The position numbers and the translations under genes were made by a program. Of a DNA stretch of 32,730 bases, positions 7,903-16,821 are shown one piece after another (positions within the stretch are counted from its first letter, which is position 1; every line of letters begins with the position of its first letter). The stretch is from positions 1 to 32,730 of the forward strand of contig JASUSV010000017.1 of assembly GCA_030445865.1 (NCBI GenBank). Reading direction: 5' to 3'. The notes beneath the pieces are model-generated. The model ran no database searches and had not been told where the DNA came from. It saw only the letters and a program-made list of their open reading frames with translations. This DNA comes from Clostridia bacterium. GTDB taxonomy: Bacteria > Bacillota > DSM-521 > Neomoorellales > Neomoorellaceae.

Positions 7903-8745
7903 TTAAAGGATGGCTTCGGCATGGCGGGCGGCATGGCACTGGAAGTTGACGGCTACAGGCAGGCCGCCTATATGGGTGGGATAGAGTTCCACGTGTACAT
8001 CTAAAGCGGTAATGCGGCCGCCCAGCCCCTGGGGCCCGATGCCGGTGGCGTTGACCCGCTCGAGAATTTTTTCTTCCAGGGCCGCGGCATGGGGCAGGGG
8101 GTGCCTCTGGCCTAAAGGCCTGAGCAAAGCTTTTTTGGCGATGAGGCCGGCTTGTTCTAGATTGCCCCCGATGCCGACGCCGATAACTACCGGCGGACAG
8201 GGGTTGGCTCCGGCCGCCTCGACCATATCTACGACGTATTTGATGATGCCTTCTTCGCCGTCGGCGGGCTTCAACATTTTAATGCCCGACATATTTTCCG
8301 AGCCTACGCCTTTGGGAGCTACGGTAATTTTTAAGTTTTCGCCGTCTACGATTTCGGTATGGATGATGGCCGGAGTGTTGTCGCCGGTGTTCTTGCGAAT
8401 TAAAGGATCGCCGACAACCGACTTGCGCAAATATCCCTTAGTGTAGCCTCGGCGCACGCCTTCGTTAATAGCAGCATAAAGGCTGCCGCCGGTGATGCGC
8501 ACATCCTGCCCGAGTTCTAAAAATACGACGGCCACGCCGGTATCCTGGCAGATGGCCTCATTAGTTTCTACGGCAAGCCTGGCGTTCTCCTGCAGAAGTT
8601 TTATCAGGTCGCGGGCCAGAGGGGATTCTTCTTGGGCCAGGGCTTTGTTGGTAGCCTCCCACCAGTCGTCGCCCAGGACGGTGCAGGCTTTGATACACAG
8701 GTTTTCCACCGTAGAGGTAATGAGTTCCACCGGTATTTCCTTCAA
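7903..8745 (-). CDS. fumA: Fumarate hydratase class I, alpha subunit
   Basis: This is the N-terminal-type subunit of the same class I fumarase, 280 residues. It carries the cysteines expected to hold the [4Fe-4S] cluster, in NEAICQDTGVAVVF (near residue 63), ANPCPPVVIGVGIGGN (near 181) and NFQCHAARHAE close to the C-terminus. The oxygen-labile cluster fits an anaerobe. The start is a TTG eight bases after GGGAGG. The beta subunit gene follows within 16 bases, as is usual for this heteromer. Confidence 0.93.
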   Translation of the reverse strand: MKEIPVELITSTVENLCIKACTVLGDDWWEATNKALAQEESPLARDLIKLLQENARLAVETNEAICQDTGVAVVFLELGQDVRITGGSLYAAINEGVRRGYTKGYLRKSVVGDPLIRKNTGDNTPAIIHTEIVDGENLKITVAPKGVGSENMSGIKMLKPADGEEGIIKYVVDMVEAAGANPCPPVVIGVGIGGNLEQAGLIAKKALLRPLGQRHPLPHAAALEEKILERVNATGIGPQGLGGRITALDVHVELYPTHIGGLPVAVNFQCHAARHAEAIL

Positions 8746-8786
8746 GGCAACTTCCCTCCCCGATAAGCTCCATCATAATAGAAATA

Positions 8787-8820
8787 AACCGGGTCCAGCT
8801 CTCCCTGGCCAGACCCGGTT
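8787..8820 (-). terminator. Hairpin between lyase and fumarase genes
   Basis: AACCGGGTC and GACCCGGTT form a perfect 9-bp stem around a 16-base loop, followed on the minus strand by TATTTCTATTATG. The T-tract is weak, so it may be a partial terminator or attenuator and not a full stop before fumAB. Confidence 0.5.
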
Positions 8821-8832
8821 ACATAAATCAAA

Positions 8833-10236
8833 CTATATCTCGATACCGAAGGGCCTGACGGCTTCGGCGTCGGTCTCCCGAGCCTTCTTGATGTAATCCA
8901 CCATTCTCTCGGCCTGGATGTCGGCGGTGCCGTAGTAGGTTTCGGGGTTGGTAAGCTCGTCGATTTCCTCGGCCGTTAGGTACTTGCGGGCTTCCTCGTT
9001 CTCCAGCAAGACATCCTTAAGCGGCCGCCGTTCCAGGAAGGCCTTCATGGAGACGTCGTGCACCAGGGTGTGGGCCGTTACTTTCTTGCCAGTCTTCTTG
9101 TAGAGGGCCAGCATGACCAGCTCGGACATAGCGATGCCGTTGGTGATGTAGAGGTTCTCGCGCATGCGGTCTTCGTGCACTACCAGTCCTTTGAGGTTCT
9201 TCAACGCCGTGGCGAGAGCAGCGGAAGCAATCAGGCAGCTCTCCGGGATGCAGGCGAACTCCGGAGCCATACGCGTAGCGTCGCGCTCGTGCTGCATGTT
9301 GATCTCCATGACGGCCACCGCGTTGCCGCGGGCGATCTTGGTGAGACCTTCCAGCCACTCGCTGGGCTCAGGGTTACGCTTGTTGGGCATGGTGCTGCTG
9401 GAGTACTGTTTTTCGGAGTCGAAAGGCTCCTCGACTTCCTGGACTTCCGTCCGCTGCAGGTTGCGGATTTCGATGCCCATCTGAGCAAGGGTGGTCATCA
9501 TGACGGCAATGGCATTAGTAAACTCCATATAGCGGTCCGGCCTCTGGTGGATGTCCATTACCGGAACGCCCAACTTCAACTCGCGGGAAACGATTTCCTG
9601 GACCTGTTCGGCCTTCTCAGGACCTACCAGGTATTTGAAGGTGTTGCGGGAACCACAGGCAGCCGAAATGTTAGCCAGGAAGAGCCTCTTGGCCAGCTCT
9701 TTAAACCTTTCGATGTGGTCGCGCATGGCATAAGCCCAAATGGCGCACTTAAAGCCAAAGGTAATGGGTACGGCGTGCTGGCCGTGGGTGCGGCCCATCA
9801 TAACCGTCTTCTTGTATTTCTCAGCCAACTCGCAGAGGGCGGCCTCTACCTCCCGCATTTGCTTCATGAGGATGGTGTAGGCTTCCCGGAGCTGGAGGAC
9901 CAGGCCGGTGTCGAGGATGTCCTGGGTGGTCGGCCCTACATGGTAATGCTCCCCGGCAGGCCCGCACATCTTGGCAAAGGCCTTAATGAAGGAAACGATC
10001 AGGTGGGCGGCGCCGGCCTTAACATCGGCGATCATCTGGGGGGTTAAGTACTTGACGCTGCTCTTGGCGATAATTTCTTCCCCGGCTTCTTTGGGGATGA
10101 TGCCAAGCTCCATCTTGGCTTTAGTAATGGCTACCTCCATGTCCAGCCATTTCTGGACCATGTTCTCCTCGGTCCAGACCGCGCGCATCTCGGGTGTGCC
10201 GTAGGCGTTTTGCAGCAATACATAATGATCCTTCAT
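8833..10236 (-). CDS. Fumarase/aspartase superfamily lyase, adenylosuccinate lyase-like
   Basis: This 467-residue lyase releases fumarate by beta-elimination in characterised relatives. The superfamily signature SSSTMPNKRNPEPSEW lies near residue 283. The N-terminal catalytic regions are HVGPTTQDILDTGLVLQL near 99 and MMGRTHGQHAVPITFG near 147. It resembles adenylosuccinate lyase (purB), but no purine genes are near. Its neighbours are fumarase, malic enzyme, carboxylate transporters and an MmgE/PrpD protein. I therefore consider a catabolic C-N or C-O lyase acting on a substituted succinate at least as likely as PurB. ATG start with GGGAGGAAG upstream. It is probably the first gene of the lyase-fumarase-malic enzyme transcript. 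Confidence 0.85.
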   Translation of the reverse strand: MKDHYVLLQNAYGTPEMRAVWTEENMVQKWLDMEVAITKAKMELGIIPKEAGEEIIAKSSVKYLTPQMIADVKAGAAHLIVSFIKAFAKMCGPAGEHYHVGPTTQDILDTGLVLQLREAYTILMKQMREVEAALCELAEKYKKTVMMGRTHGQHAVPITFGFKCAIWAYAMRDHIERFKELAKRLFLANISAACGSRNTFKYLVGPEKAEQVQEIVSRELKLGVPVMDIHQRPDRYMEFTNAIAVMMTTLAQMGIEIRNLQRTEVQEVEEPFDSEKQYSSSTMPNKRNPEPSEWLEGLTKIARGNAVAVMEINMQHERDATRMAPEFACIPESCLIASAALATALKNLKGLVVHEDRMRENLYITNGIAMSELVMLALYKKTGKKVTAHTLVHDVSMKAFLERRPLKDVLLENEEARKYLTAEEIDELTNPETYYGTADIQAERMVDYIKKARETDAEAVRPFGIEI

Positions 10237-10605
10237 TTTACTTCCTCCCTTGTCATGATAGTAATGAACGCTTTTTGTTTTTTAATGCCTCTTGGCCAAA
10301 CCCCTGTAACAGGGCTTAACCAGGATCAGAACGCTAAAATCTTTCCGAAACCACCACCTCCTGAATTATTCCATCCTCCAAAACTAAGTTAGCAGGTCTT
10401 GGATGTACGAACCTCCGAATAATAGTACTACGACATACACGCCCAGATTTCCTGCTAAGTTATAAAATTTTTTTTGGCAAATGGCACCACATAGGGATAA
10501 TAATAAAAACCCCGCCCCCGGAATGCTACGCATAAAATGCAAGTAACCCACCCCCAGGGGGCTCTTTTAGTTCCTGAGTCTAATATTGCCCAACAATTTA
10601 ACTTT
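10237..10605. other. Intergenic leader between tctA and lyase gene, no gene seen
   Basis: No coding region is supported in these 369 bases. It holds an 8-bp inverted repeat, TTAGCAGG at 10389-10396 and CCTGCTAA at 10451-10458, that encloses the palindrome TAGTACTA at 10423-10430. The palindrome resembles the GT-AC core of GntR operators. The lyase promoter should lie here, but I could not place a convincing -35/-10. A 5-bp CCCTG/CAGGG hairpin at 10303-10315 is too weak to call. Confidence 0.4.
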
Positions 10606-12111
10606 CTAAGCATTTTGTTTGGCCCTTACGTTCTGCCCCGCCCTGCGCATCAGCCAGTTACGGACAAAGGGGGAACCGAAGGATAGGACTGCCAGGATAA
10701 GGATGACCAAACTTAAAGGCCTGGCAAAAAAGATTGTGTAACTTCCTTCACCCATCAAAAGGGCCCTGCGGAAGTTGCTCTCAGCCATATAGCCCAAAAC
10801 CAGTGCTAATACCACCGGGGCCGTGGGAAAACCAAACTTGCGCAAGACATAGCCAATGATCCCAGAAATAAAGGCAACCCAAACCGGGAACATAGAGTTG
10901 CCGAAGGAGTAGGCCCCAAGGAAGCAGATGCATAAGACTACTGAAGCCAGGACGCTTTTGGGGATAAGGGTAACCTTAGCGAATAGTTTTGCTCCACCAA
11001 GACCGATTGAAAGCATGATAGGGGCGGCTATCAAGAGACAGGCAAATACCGAATAGGGTACTTCCGGGTGTTTAGTGAAAAGCAGGGGGCCGGGCTGGAG
11101 GCCGTGAATAGTAAGGGCGCCGATAAGGACGGCCGCGCTGGCCGATCCCGGGATGCCTAGCGTCAAAAGAGGTACCAGTACACCGGCCACGGCGGAATTG
11201 TTGGCGGATTCGCTGGCCGCTATTCCTTGAATAACGCCGGTGCCAAATTTTTCCGGATTCTTGGAAGCCCGCTTGGCTTCGTTATAGGACACGAAGGAGG
11301 CAATGGTAGCGCCGGCACCAGGTATCATACCAATTATATAACCAATGCCGATACCCCTAGCAATTGTTGAAGCGCAGGATTTTATCTCATTCAGGGTAGG
11401 CAGGGCGCCGGCAGCTTTTTCAATGATCAACTGCCCGGTTTTGGTTTCTTCAAACAACATGAGAACTTCGGAAACGGCAAAGAGGCCTATTAAAGCAGGC
11501 ACAAAGGGTACGCCTTCCATCAGGTCGTTGATAAAGGTGTAACGCGTAATACCAGTGATGGGATCAAGACCGATAGTGGTCACCAAAAGACCCATAGCAA
11601 CTGCCAAAAGCCCTTTTAGCCAAGATTCTGCCGATAGGCCGGCAACAACGCTCAAGCCGAACACGGCCAGGGCAAAATACTCAGGCGGGCCAAACTGGAG
11701 GGCAAAATTAGCCAGAGGTACAGCAAATAATATAAGCAGAATGGAGCTCACAAAAGCGCCTATACCAGAAGATATAATAGAAATGCCCAGAGCCTTTCCT
11801 GCCTTTCCTTGTTTAGCTAGAGGATATCCGTCAAAGGCAGTGGCCGCTGCAGCCGGCGTACCCGGGGCGTTAACCAGGATAGCCGTTATACCGCCGCCAT
11901 ACTCCGCCGCCATATAGAGGCCTACCAGCATAACAATACTGGCAACGGGGTCCATACCAAAAGTAAAAGGAATCAACAAAGCAATGCCTACAGTGGGGGT
12001 TAAGCCCGGCACGGCACCAACAAAATAACCCATCAGGGTGCCGGCCAACAGGGCCAGCAAGTTGCTCCACTGTAAAACGACCTGAAATCCCATCAGGAGG
12101 TTTTCAAGCAT
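10606..12111 (-). CDS. tctA: Tripartite tricarboxylate transporter, large permease TctA
   Basis: This is the large membrane subunit of a TctABC (TTT) transporter, a secondary, binding-protein-dependent importer of carboxylates. It has 501 residues and about twelve hydrophobic segments. Family signatures are PGLTPTVGIALLIPFTFGMD near residue 35, GGGITAILVNAPGTPAAAAT near 72, GMIPGAGATIASFVSY near 262, and SANNSAVAGVLVPLLTLGIP near 301. ATG start with GGGGAG nine bases upstream. It lies 18 bases after tctB. The transported acid is unknown; citrate, tartrate and aromatic acids are all known for this family. Confidence 0.94.
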   Translation of the reverse strand: MLENLLMGFQVVLQWSNLLALLAGTLMGYFVGAVPGLTPTVGIALLIPFTFGMDPVASIVMLVGLYMAAEYGGGITAILVNAPGTPAAAATAFDGYPLAKQGKAGKALGISIISSGIGAFVSSILLILFAVPLANFALQFGPPEYFALAVFGLSVVAGLSAESWLKGLLAVAMGLLVTTIGLDPITGITRYTFINDLMEGVPFVPALIGLFAVSEVLMLFEETKTGQLIIEKAAGALPTLNEIKSCASTIARGIGIGYIIGMIPGAGATIASFVSYNEAKRASKNPEKFGTGVIQGIAASESANNSAVAGVLVPLLTLGIPGSASAAVLIGALTIHGLQPGPLLFTKHPEVPYSVFACLLIAAPIMLSIGLGGAKLFAKVTLIPKSVLASVVLCICFLGAYSFGNSMFPVWVAFISGIIGYVLRKFGFPTAPVVLALVLGYMAESNFRRALLMGEGSYTIFFARPLSLVILILAVLSFGSPFVRNWLMRRAGQNVRAKQNA

Positions 12112-12129
12112 AACTTATATCTCCCCTAT

Positions 12130-12567
12130 TTAAACAGGTAACGCAACTTGCAGAAATTTGAAGAAGACGTAGTAGCTGAAAAGAGCAAACCCTAACGCTG
12201 TACCAAAAAGCTGAACCCATTTTCTATTGCCCAGCACCAGCATCAATACTAATAAAAAGATCGGGGTAACATGAAAATAGCCAACTCTGGGAACGAGGTA
12301 TAAATATATAAGGGTTAAAATAAGGCTAAGAAAAAAGCTCCATTTATTATCGATGTTGACTCGATCTTTGGCACGGCCGAAAATAGACATCAGTAGTTGA
12401 GCCAAACCCAGCAAAATAGTCAGTCCTGCCATTAACCGGGGGAAGGCCGCAGGCCCTACATCAACCGGGTTCATGGCCGCCGGGAAATTATTGCTAATGA
12501 TATAAAAGGTAACGGCAAAAACAATCAAGATTACAGATATAAGAGCCTCGCCTATCCATATTGGCAT
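12130..12567 (-). CDS. tctB: Tripartite tricarboxylate transporter, small membrane subunit TctB
   Basis: This 145-residue membrane protein with four predicted helices begins MPIWIGEALISVILIVFAV. The spacing and the PVDVGPAAFPRLMAG segment near residue 35 are typical of TctB, which pairs with TctA. The frame is open up to a TTG at 12624, but the ATG at 12567 has a perfect AGGAGG seven bases upstream, so I place the start there. It sits between tctC and tctA, the standard order. Confidence 0.9.
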   Translation of the reverse strand: MPIWIGEALISVILIVFAVTFYIISNNFPAAMNPVDVGPAAFPRLMAGLTILLGLAQLLMSIFGRAKDRVNIDNKWSFFLSLILTLIYLYLVPRVGYFHVTPIFLLVLMLVLGNRKWVQLFGTALGFALFSYYVFFKFLQVALPV

Positions 12568-12609
12568 ATCCTGCCCTCCTTTAGCCGCCAAAAAAATGAT
12601 ATTGTTAGG

Positions 12610-12636
12610 GGTGCCCGGCCACAATGGCCGGGCACC
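12610..12636 (-). terminator. Intercistronic 11-bp hairpin after tctC
   Basis: GGTGCCCGGCC and GGCCGGGCACC form a perfect 11-bp stem with a five-base loop, 12 bases past the tctC stop. No T-tract follows on either strand. It is therefore better read as an mRNA-stabilising or partial-termination hairpin that raises binding-protein output over the membrane subunits than as a full terminator. Confidence 0.6.
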
Positions 12637-12648
12637 AAATCATAACAC

Positions 12649-13704
12649 TTACTTCTTCATTTCCAGTTCAGCCAATATTTCCTTTAGAATTTTATCCGTC
12701 TTTTTAGCGGCTGCAGTAAACTCTTCGGGGCCCATGCTACCGTCAAGCTGGTTAGTATCTTTCAAGTACTTCTGGAACTCGGGTTCCTTAATCGCCTTTA
12801 GGAAGGCATCGGCCAGCTTGTCAATTCTCTCTTTAGGAATGCCCTTCTTAGCAAAGATCCCCCGCCACTGAATCCAGGAGGTATCCACGTCGTAACCAGC
12901 TTCTTTGTAGGTAGGCACATCCGGTAGCGCATCGAGTCTTTCATCATACATAACTCCTAAAACGCGCAGTTTACCGGCCTGTACGTGCTGCAAGACGTTG
13001 CCGGGATTGGTATTACAAACATCAATATGGCCCCCTAAAACTGCCGCCACTGCCTCGGAGCCACCGTCAAAGGGCATCCAGGTAAACGGCATGTTGGCTG
13101 CCTTAGCCAGCAAATTAAACGCCACGTTGTGGCCAGAGCCTGTTGATCCGAAACCGCCGGCCTTCAACTTTCCAGGGTTCTGCTTGGCCCACTCGACCAT
13201 ATCTTTAAGGGTCTTAAAAGGGCTGTTGGCGTTGACCACAACTACGTAGGGATCAGCCTGGACGCGGACAATAAAATCATATTGATCCATACTGAATTGG
13301 CCTTTAAGATTGGTATTCCAGGCGCCGATGGCGCTGGGCGTGACTGTTCCCAAGGTATAGCCGTCGGCGGGAGCCGCCAACATGGCAGCCTGCTGGTTGG
13401 CCGTCGATCCTCCGGTCTTCTGGACCACGGTAATCGGTTGGCCGAGATACTTCTCAGCGTGCTTGGCCAAAGTACGGGCCATGACATCAACCGGAGAACC
13501 GGCCTTTGAAGCGCAAAGGATCTGAATAGGTTTAGTCGGGAAGTCGTCTGCCTTTTTTTCTGCCTGCTGCTCTTTCTGTTGCGCCTCCTGTTGACCTTTG
13601 GATGTCTCTTGGGGGGCTTGGCCTTTGCCGCCGCAGCCGGCCACTACCAAAGCCACGACCAGCCCCAAAATTAGAACCCAGCTAATCTTCCTGATGCTAC
13701 GCAA
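12649..13704 (-). CDS. tctC: Tripartite tricarboxylate transporter substrate-binding lipoprotein TctC
   Basis: This 351-residue extracytoplasmic receptor has a lipoprotein signal peptide (ISWVLILGLVVALVVAGC, lipidated Cys at about 24) and a Gln/Glu/Lys-rich linker to about residue 52. The TctC/Bug fold follows. Family motifs are FPTKPIQILCASKAGSPVDV near 54, GQPITVVQKTGGSTANQQAA near 92, and PADGYTLGTVTPS. The start is a TTG seven bases after GGAGG. The long charged linker is usual for Gram-positive lipoproteins. Neighbouring tctB and tctA complete the transporter. Confidence 0.94.
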   Translation of the reverse strand: MRSIRKISWVLILGLVVALVVAGCGGKGQAPQETSKGQQEAQQKEQQAEKKADDFPTKPIQILCASKAGSPVDVMARTLAKHAEKYLGQPITVVQKTGGSTANQQAAMLAAPADGYTLGTVTPSAIGAWNTNLKGQFSMDQYDFIVRVQADPYVVVVNANSPFKTLKDMVEWAKQNPGKLKAGGFGSTGSGHNVAFNLLAKAANMPFTWMPFDGGSEAVAAVLGGHIDVCNTNPGNVLQHVQAGKLRVLGVMYDERLDALPDVPTYKEAGYDVDTSWIQWRGIFAKKGIPKERIDKLADAFLKAIKEPEFQKYLKDTNQLDGSMGPEEFTAAAKKTDKILKEILAELEMKK

Positions 13705-13764
13705 AATTTGTCCTCCTCTCTTGATTTAAAAAATAACCAGCAACTCCAACCTGCTTCCTTAATT

Positions 13765-13777
13765 ACAATAACATTGT
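13765..13777 (-). promoter_or_regulatory. Dyad upstream of tctC
   Basis: ACAAT-AAC-ATTGT is a perfect 5-bp dyad, 61 bases upstream of the tctC start and between the DASS transporter and tctC. A regulator site is possible, but a chance AT-rich dyad is not excluded. Confidence 0.25.
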
Positions 13778-13811
13778 TTATAAACCTCCGGCACCACCTC
13801 CTGCATTAATT

Positions 13812-15272
13812 TTAAGGAGTTAATCCCACCAGCGGCCAGTAGAACATGGCTAAGGCCACTGTAACGATAACCAGAGCGAGGGAGACCCAGATCCCGGCTT
13901 TAAACATATCCCCTATGCTGTAATAACCGGTGGCATAAGTGGCCAGGTTGGTCGGCGACTGGGTAGGCATACAGAGACACAGATCGCTACCAATTATAGT
14001 GATCATCCCCAGCCATACCGGGTTAATTCCCAAAGTGGCTGCAGCCGCCATCACCACCGGTAACATGGTTGTCGTAGAGGCCAGAACGCTGTTAAAACCG
14101 AAGCGGACGAGGGCGGTAATAACCAGGACGAAAGTGGCCATCGTTGCCGGGCCAAAGCCCTTGGCCCAGCCAAAGGCGATCCTTGCCAGCCAGTCGACGG
14201 CGCCGCTTTCTTTTAGGGCGCCGGCCAGGGCCAGGCTGGAGCCGAATAGTACCACCGTCCCCCAGTCGATCTTCTGGGCCGCCTCCTTCCAGGTTATGAG
14301 TTCAATGCCGGGAAGGAAGACCAACACGGCCACCGCCAGGGAGAGAAGGGCAACCGGCAGGTGGTGGAGGAAGTTGGTGACCCAGAGTAAAAGCATTAAG
14401 AAAAAGAGCAGGGCTATTTTTATTTCATCTTTAGAAGGTTGGCCGAGCTTTTTTAGCTCGCCTTCTATGTAACTGGCTCCCTCATGTAAAGTTTTAATTT
14501 CGGGAGGAAAGATCTTTAGGAGAATAGGCCCTACCAGCAGGGAGACTATCAGGGCGCCGGGAAACATGACTACAAACCAGGAAAGGTAGTTCCAGGAGTA
14601 GCCGGCTACTTTCTGGAAGAGGCCGACGGCGTAAACCATGGAAAGGGCGCCGGTCATCAATGAACTAGAAAATACCAACGAGATATAAGGAACGGCGATA
14701 AACATGGCTTTAGCCACGTTGCTCCCCGGCTTTAAAGCCATGGCGTTTGCTATGCCCAGGCAAATGGGCACCATGAGCGCCGAGCGGCCGGCCGAGGTGG
14801 GGATGATAAAGGTGAGGATCATCATGGTAACTATGACCATATAAATAGTCCTTCTGGCATCGGCTCTGGCCAGCCTTATCAATGAGAAAGCCAGGCGGCG
14901 ATCAAAGCCGGTCTTCACCATAGCCGCCGATAAGATAAAGACGCCGATTAACAGCCAGATGGAACTATCAGCAAAGCCCAGCAGCGATTGGGAAAAATCG
15001 ATCACTTTTAATAAAGGCAACAAGACCATAATCAGGAGGCCGGTTACCACCGGGGAAAGGACTTCGGTTACCCAGAGCATTACCGCCATAGCTAATACTC
15101 CTATAGCCCGGAGGCCGGCAGTATTTAAACCCTGGGGAGGGGATAAGATACTTAAGATAATTAATAAGGCAACGGAGATTAAGATGTATGCCCATTTTCT
15201 TGCAATTTCCCGACCGAGATAAGACCTTAAAAATACAACCTGCTGCCTGGCCGTCTCGCCCAAATTCAACAC
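13812..15272 (-). CDS. DASS/SLC13-family anion (dicarboxylate) transporter
   Basis: This 486-residue membrane protein of the divalent anion:sodium symporter family has about twelve hydrophobic segments. The two conserved family regions are visible: FIIPTSAGRSALMVPICLG near residue 155 and CLCMPTQSPTNLATYATGYY near 433. Family members carry succinate, malate, fumarate, citrate or sulfate, by Na+ symport or by exchange. The context favours a dicarboxylate. The start is a GTG close after GGGGAAG; a TTG one codon later is an alternative. Two unrelated carboxylate transporters side by side suggest uptake of one acid and exchange or uptake of another. Confidence 0.9.
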   Translation of the reverse strand: MLNLGETARQQVVFLRSYLGREIARKWAYILISVALLIILSILSPPQGLNTAGLRAIGVLAMAVMLWVTEVLSPVVTGLLIMVLLPLLKVIDFSQSLLGFADSSIWLLIGVFILSAAMVKTGFDRRLAFSLIRLARADARRTIYMVIVTMMILTFIIPTSAGRSALMVPICLGIANAMALKPGSNVAKAMFIAVPYISLVFSSSLMTGALSMVYAVGLFQKVAGYSWNYLSWFVVMFPGALIVSLLVGPILLKIFPPEIKTLHEGASYIEGELKKLGQPSKDEIKIALLFFLMLLLWVTNFLHHLPVALLSLAVAVLVFLPGIELITWKEAAQKIDWGTVVLFGSSLALAGALKESGAVDWLARIAFGWAKGFGPATMATFVLVITALVRFGFNSVLASTTTMLPVVMAAAATLGINPVWLGMITIIGSDLCLCMPTQSPTNLATYATGYYSIGDMFKAGIWVSLALVIVTVALAMFYWPLVGLTP

Positions 15273-15427
15273 TTCCCCTGTAATGTTACTCTTGGCACTT
15301 GATAATATATCAGCTTATCCGGACGTTATTATTATTCGACAAATGGTGTTGATCTCCTGCTAGATTAAGCTAAGGTTAAGGAAAAAAAATTTTAACATTA
15401 GGAAACCTCTTCCTAGACAAAGTAAAG

Positions 15428-15439
15428 GAAGGGCCCTTC
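15428..15439. repeat. 12-bp perfect palindrome
   Basis: GAAGGGCCCTTC lies 21 bases past the stop of the MmgE/PrpD gene, followed on the minus strand by CTTTACTTTG. With no loop it is a poor terminator. It could be part of a weak one or a protein-binding site. Confidence 0.3.
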
Positions 15440-15459
15440 ACGCAAGGATGTTAGTAACT

Positions 15460-16821
15460 CTATATAAGTGACAGCAGTGATGAGACCTTGCCATCATTTT
15501 CTGCCCCCAGAACCTCCCCGGCTATTTTAACGACTTCTACTTCACTTAAAATAATCCCGGCTAGGGATTTAAATTTTTCTACTACCTCTTCTTTGCTTAA
15601 AGGATTTTCCGGCATACCCCGCGGGATATCGACGCTATGAGCAAGCTTATCCCCGTTTTGCATCTCAATCTCCAAGACCGCCGTGCGCTTCTGGGGGAAA
15701 GTCGAATTAATTTCTGCATCCTCGGAAACGTCAACCTTCGCGGCTAAAGCAAGCACTTCCTGGTCCTGCAAATTAGCGGGCACAAAGTCGAAATATCCCG
15801 CCCTACCTTTTATAATAGCCAGGGCAATAACGAAAGGCAGGCTAAATTTGGCTTCCCGGGTGGTTTCGGGTTTCTTTTTATCCAGCACAGCCGCTGCCCG
15901 GTAAGTTTTTACAGTCACGCGCCGGATCTCTTTTTCTTTACCTTGAAGTTGCCGGCGCAGTTCTAAGGCGGCGTCGATGGCCGCAAAGCTGTGGCCGCAG
16001 GCAGCGTGGCGCTTGAAGTAGACGTTTTCCATTTCGAAGCGCTCGCCTAAACCCTGGGTGAGCAACTCCAGGTTATACTCGTCGGCAAAAGCGCGGCAGA
16101 AGCCCTCTTTTCCCTCTAAAACAGTCGAAGGTCCCGTAAAGCCTTCGGCGGCCATAAGAGCGGCCGTCACCCCTGCGGCAGCGGCGTGGCCGGCATGCAA
16201 AAGCTTGCTCATGCTCCCGTCCTGCAAGAACTCGAAAAGGCCGCCGGCCATAGACCCCGCCAAGCCCAAGGCCCAGGCCGTCTCTTTAGCTCCCAAACCC
16301 AGGATCCTGGCTACTCCCGCCGCCGCGCCCAGGCAGGCCACCGTACCGGTAGAGTGAAAGCCGCGGTAGCGGTGGGAGGGGTTAATGGCGCGGCCTACCC
16401 GCCCGGCTACCTCGTAGCCGGCCACTATGGCCGTAAGCAGGTCCCCCCACTTGGAATCGCAATACTCGGCTGCTGCCAGCACCGCCGGGATCACCGTAGC
16501 GCCGGGATGTAGCCCGGTGGCGTAACGGTGGGCGTCGTCCACTTCGTAGACGTGACCGGCCACGCCGTTGGCCAGGGCGGCTAAGGGCACGGAGGTTTTT
16601 AGATCCGTCCCAATAATACTTGCCTGGGGGTTGCCGCCGACTCTGGCCACAAACGCCCTCGCCAGGCCCGCCTCCCTGCTCCGGCTTCCTGCCAGGGCGG
16701 CGCCCAGATAGTCGAGCAGGCAAAGCCGGGCCCGCTCCAATGCCGGCTCGGGAATTCGGGCATAGGATAAAGCGCTTGTAAAAGCGCTCAGTTCTGCTGT
16801 CTGACGATGGTTATTTGACAA
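15460..16821 (-). CDS. MmgE/PrpD-family protein
   Basis: This 453-residue protein covers the whole MmgE/PrpD fold. The N-terminal helical domain shows LLDYLGAALAGSRSREAGLA near residue 32 and VAGHVYEVDDAHRYATGLHP near 88. The C-terminal part holds KRHAACGHSFAAIDAALELR near 265. Family members act on carboxylic acids: 2-methylcitrate dehydratase, cis-aconitate decarboxylase and iminodisuccinate epimerase. No methylcitrate synthase or lyase is present here, so PrpD proper is unlikely. The start is a TTG after GGAGAGAG. With the nearby lyase, an epimerase or dehydratase role is inferred. Confidence 0.88.
   Translation of the reverse strand: MSNNHRQTAELSAFTSALSYARIPEPALERARLCLLDYLGAALAGSRSREAGLARAFVARVGGNPQASIIGTDLKTSVPLAALANGVAGHVYEVDDAHRYATGLHPGATVIPAVLAAAEYCDSKWGDLLTAIVAGYEVAGRVGRAINPSHRYRGFHSTGTVACLGAAAGVARILGLGAKETAWALGLAGSMAGGLFEFLQDGSMSKLLHAGHAAAAGVTAALMAAEGFTGPSTVLEGKEGFCRAFADEYNLELLTQGLGERFEMENVYFKRHAACGHSFAAIDAALELRRQLQGKEKEIRRVTVKTYRAAAVLDKKKPETTREAKFSLPFVIALAIIKGRAGYFDFVPANLQDQEVLALAAKVDVSEDAEINSTFPQKRTAVLEIEMQNGDKLAHSVDIPRGMPENPLSKEEVVEKFKSLAGIILSEVEVVKIAGEVLGAENDGKVSSLLSLI

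Noticed and set aside
9058-10047. Long plus-strand open frame of 329 codons
   Set aside because: It is antisense to the lyase gene, has no ribosome site, and its translation shows no family motif. The lyase frame carries all the signatures.
8833-10236. Naming the lyase purB outright
   Set aside because: The signature is common to several lyases of the superfamily and the gene has no purine context. A family-level call is all the sequence supports.
10303-10315. CCCTG/CAGGG hairpin as terminator of tctA
   Set aside because: Five base pairs with a three-base loop and no T-tract, and it lies far from the tctA stop.
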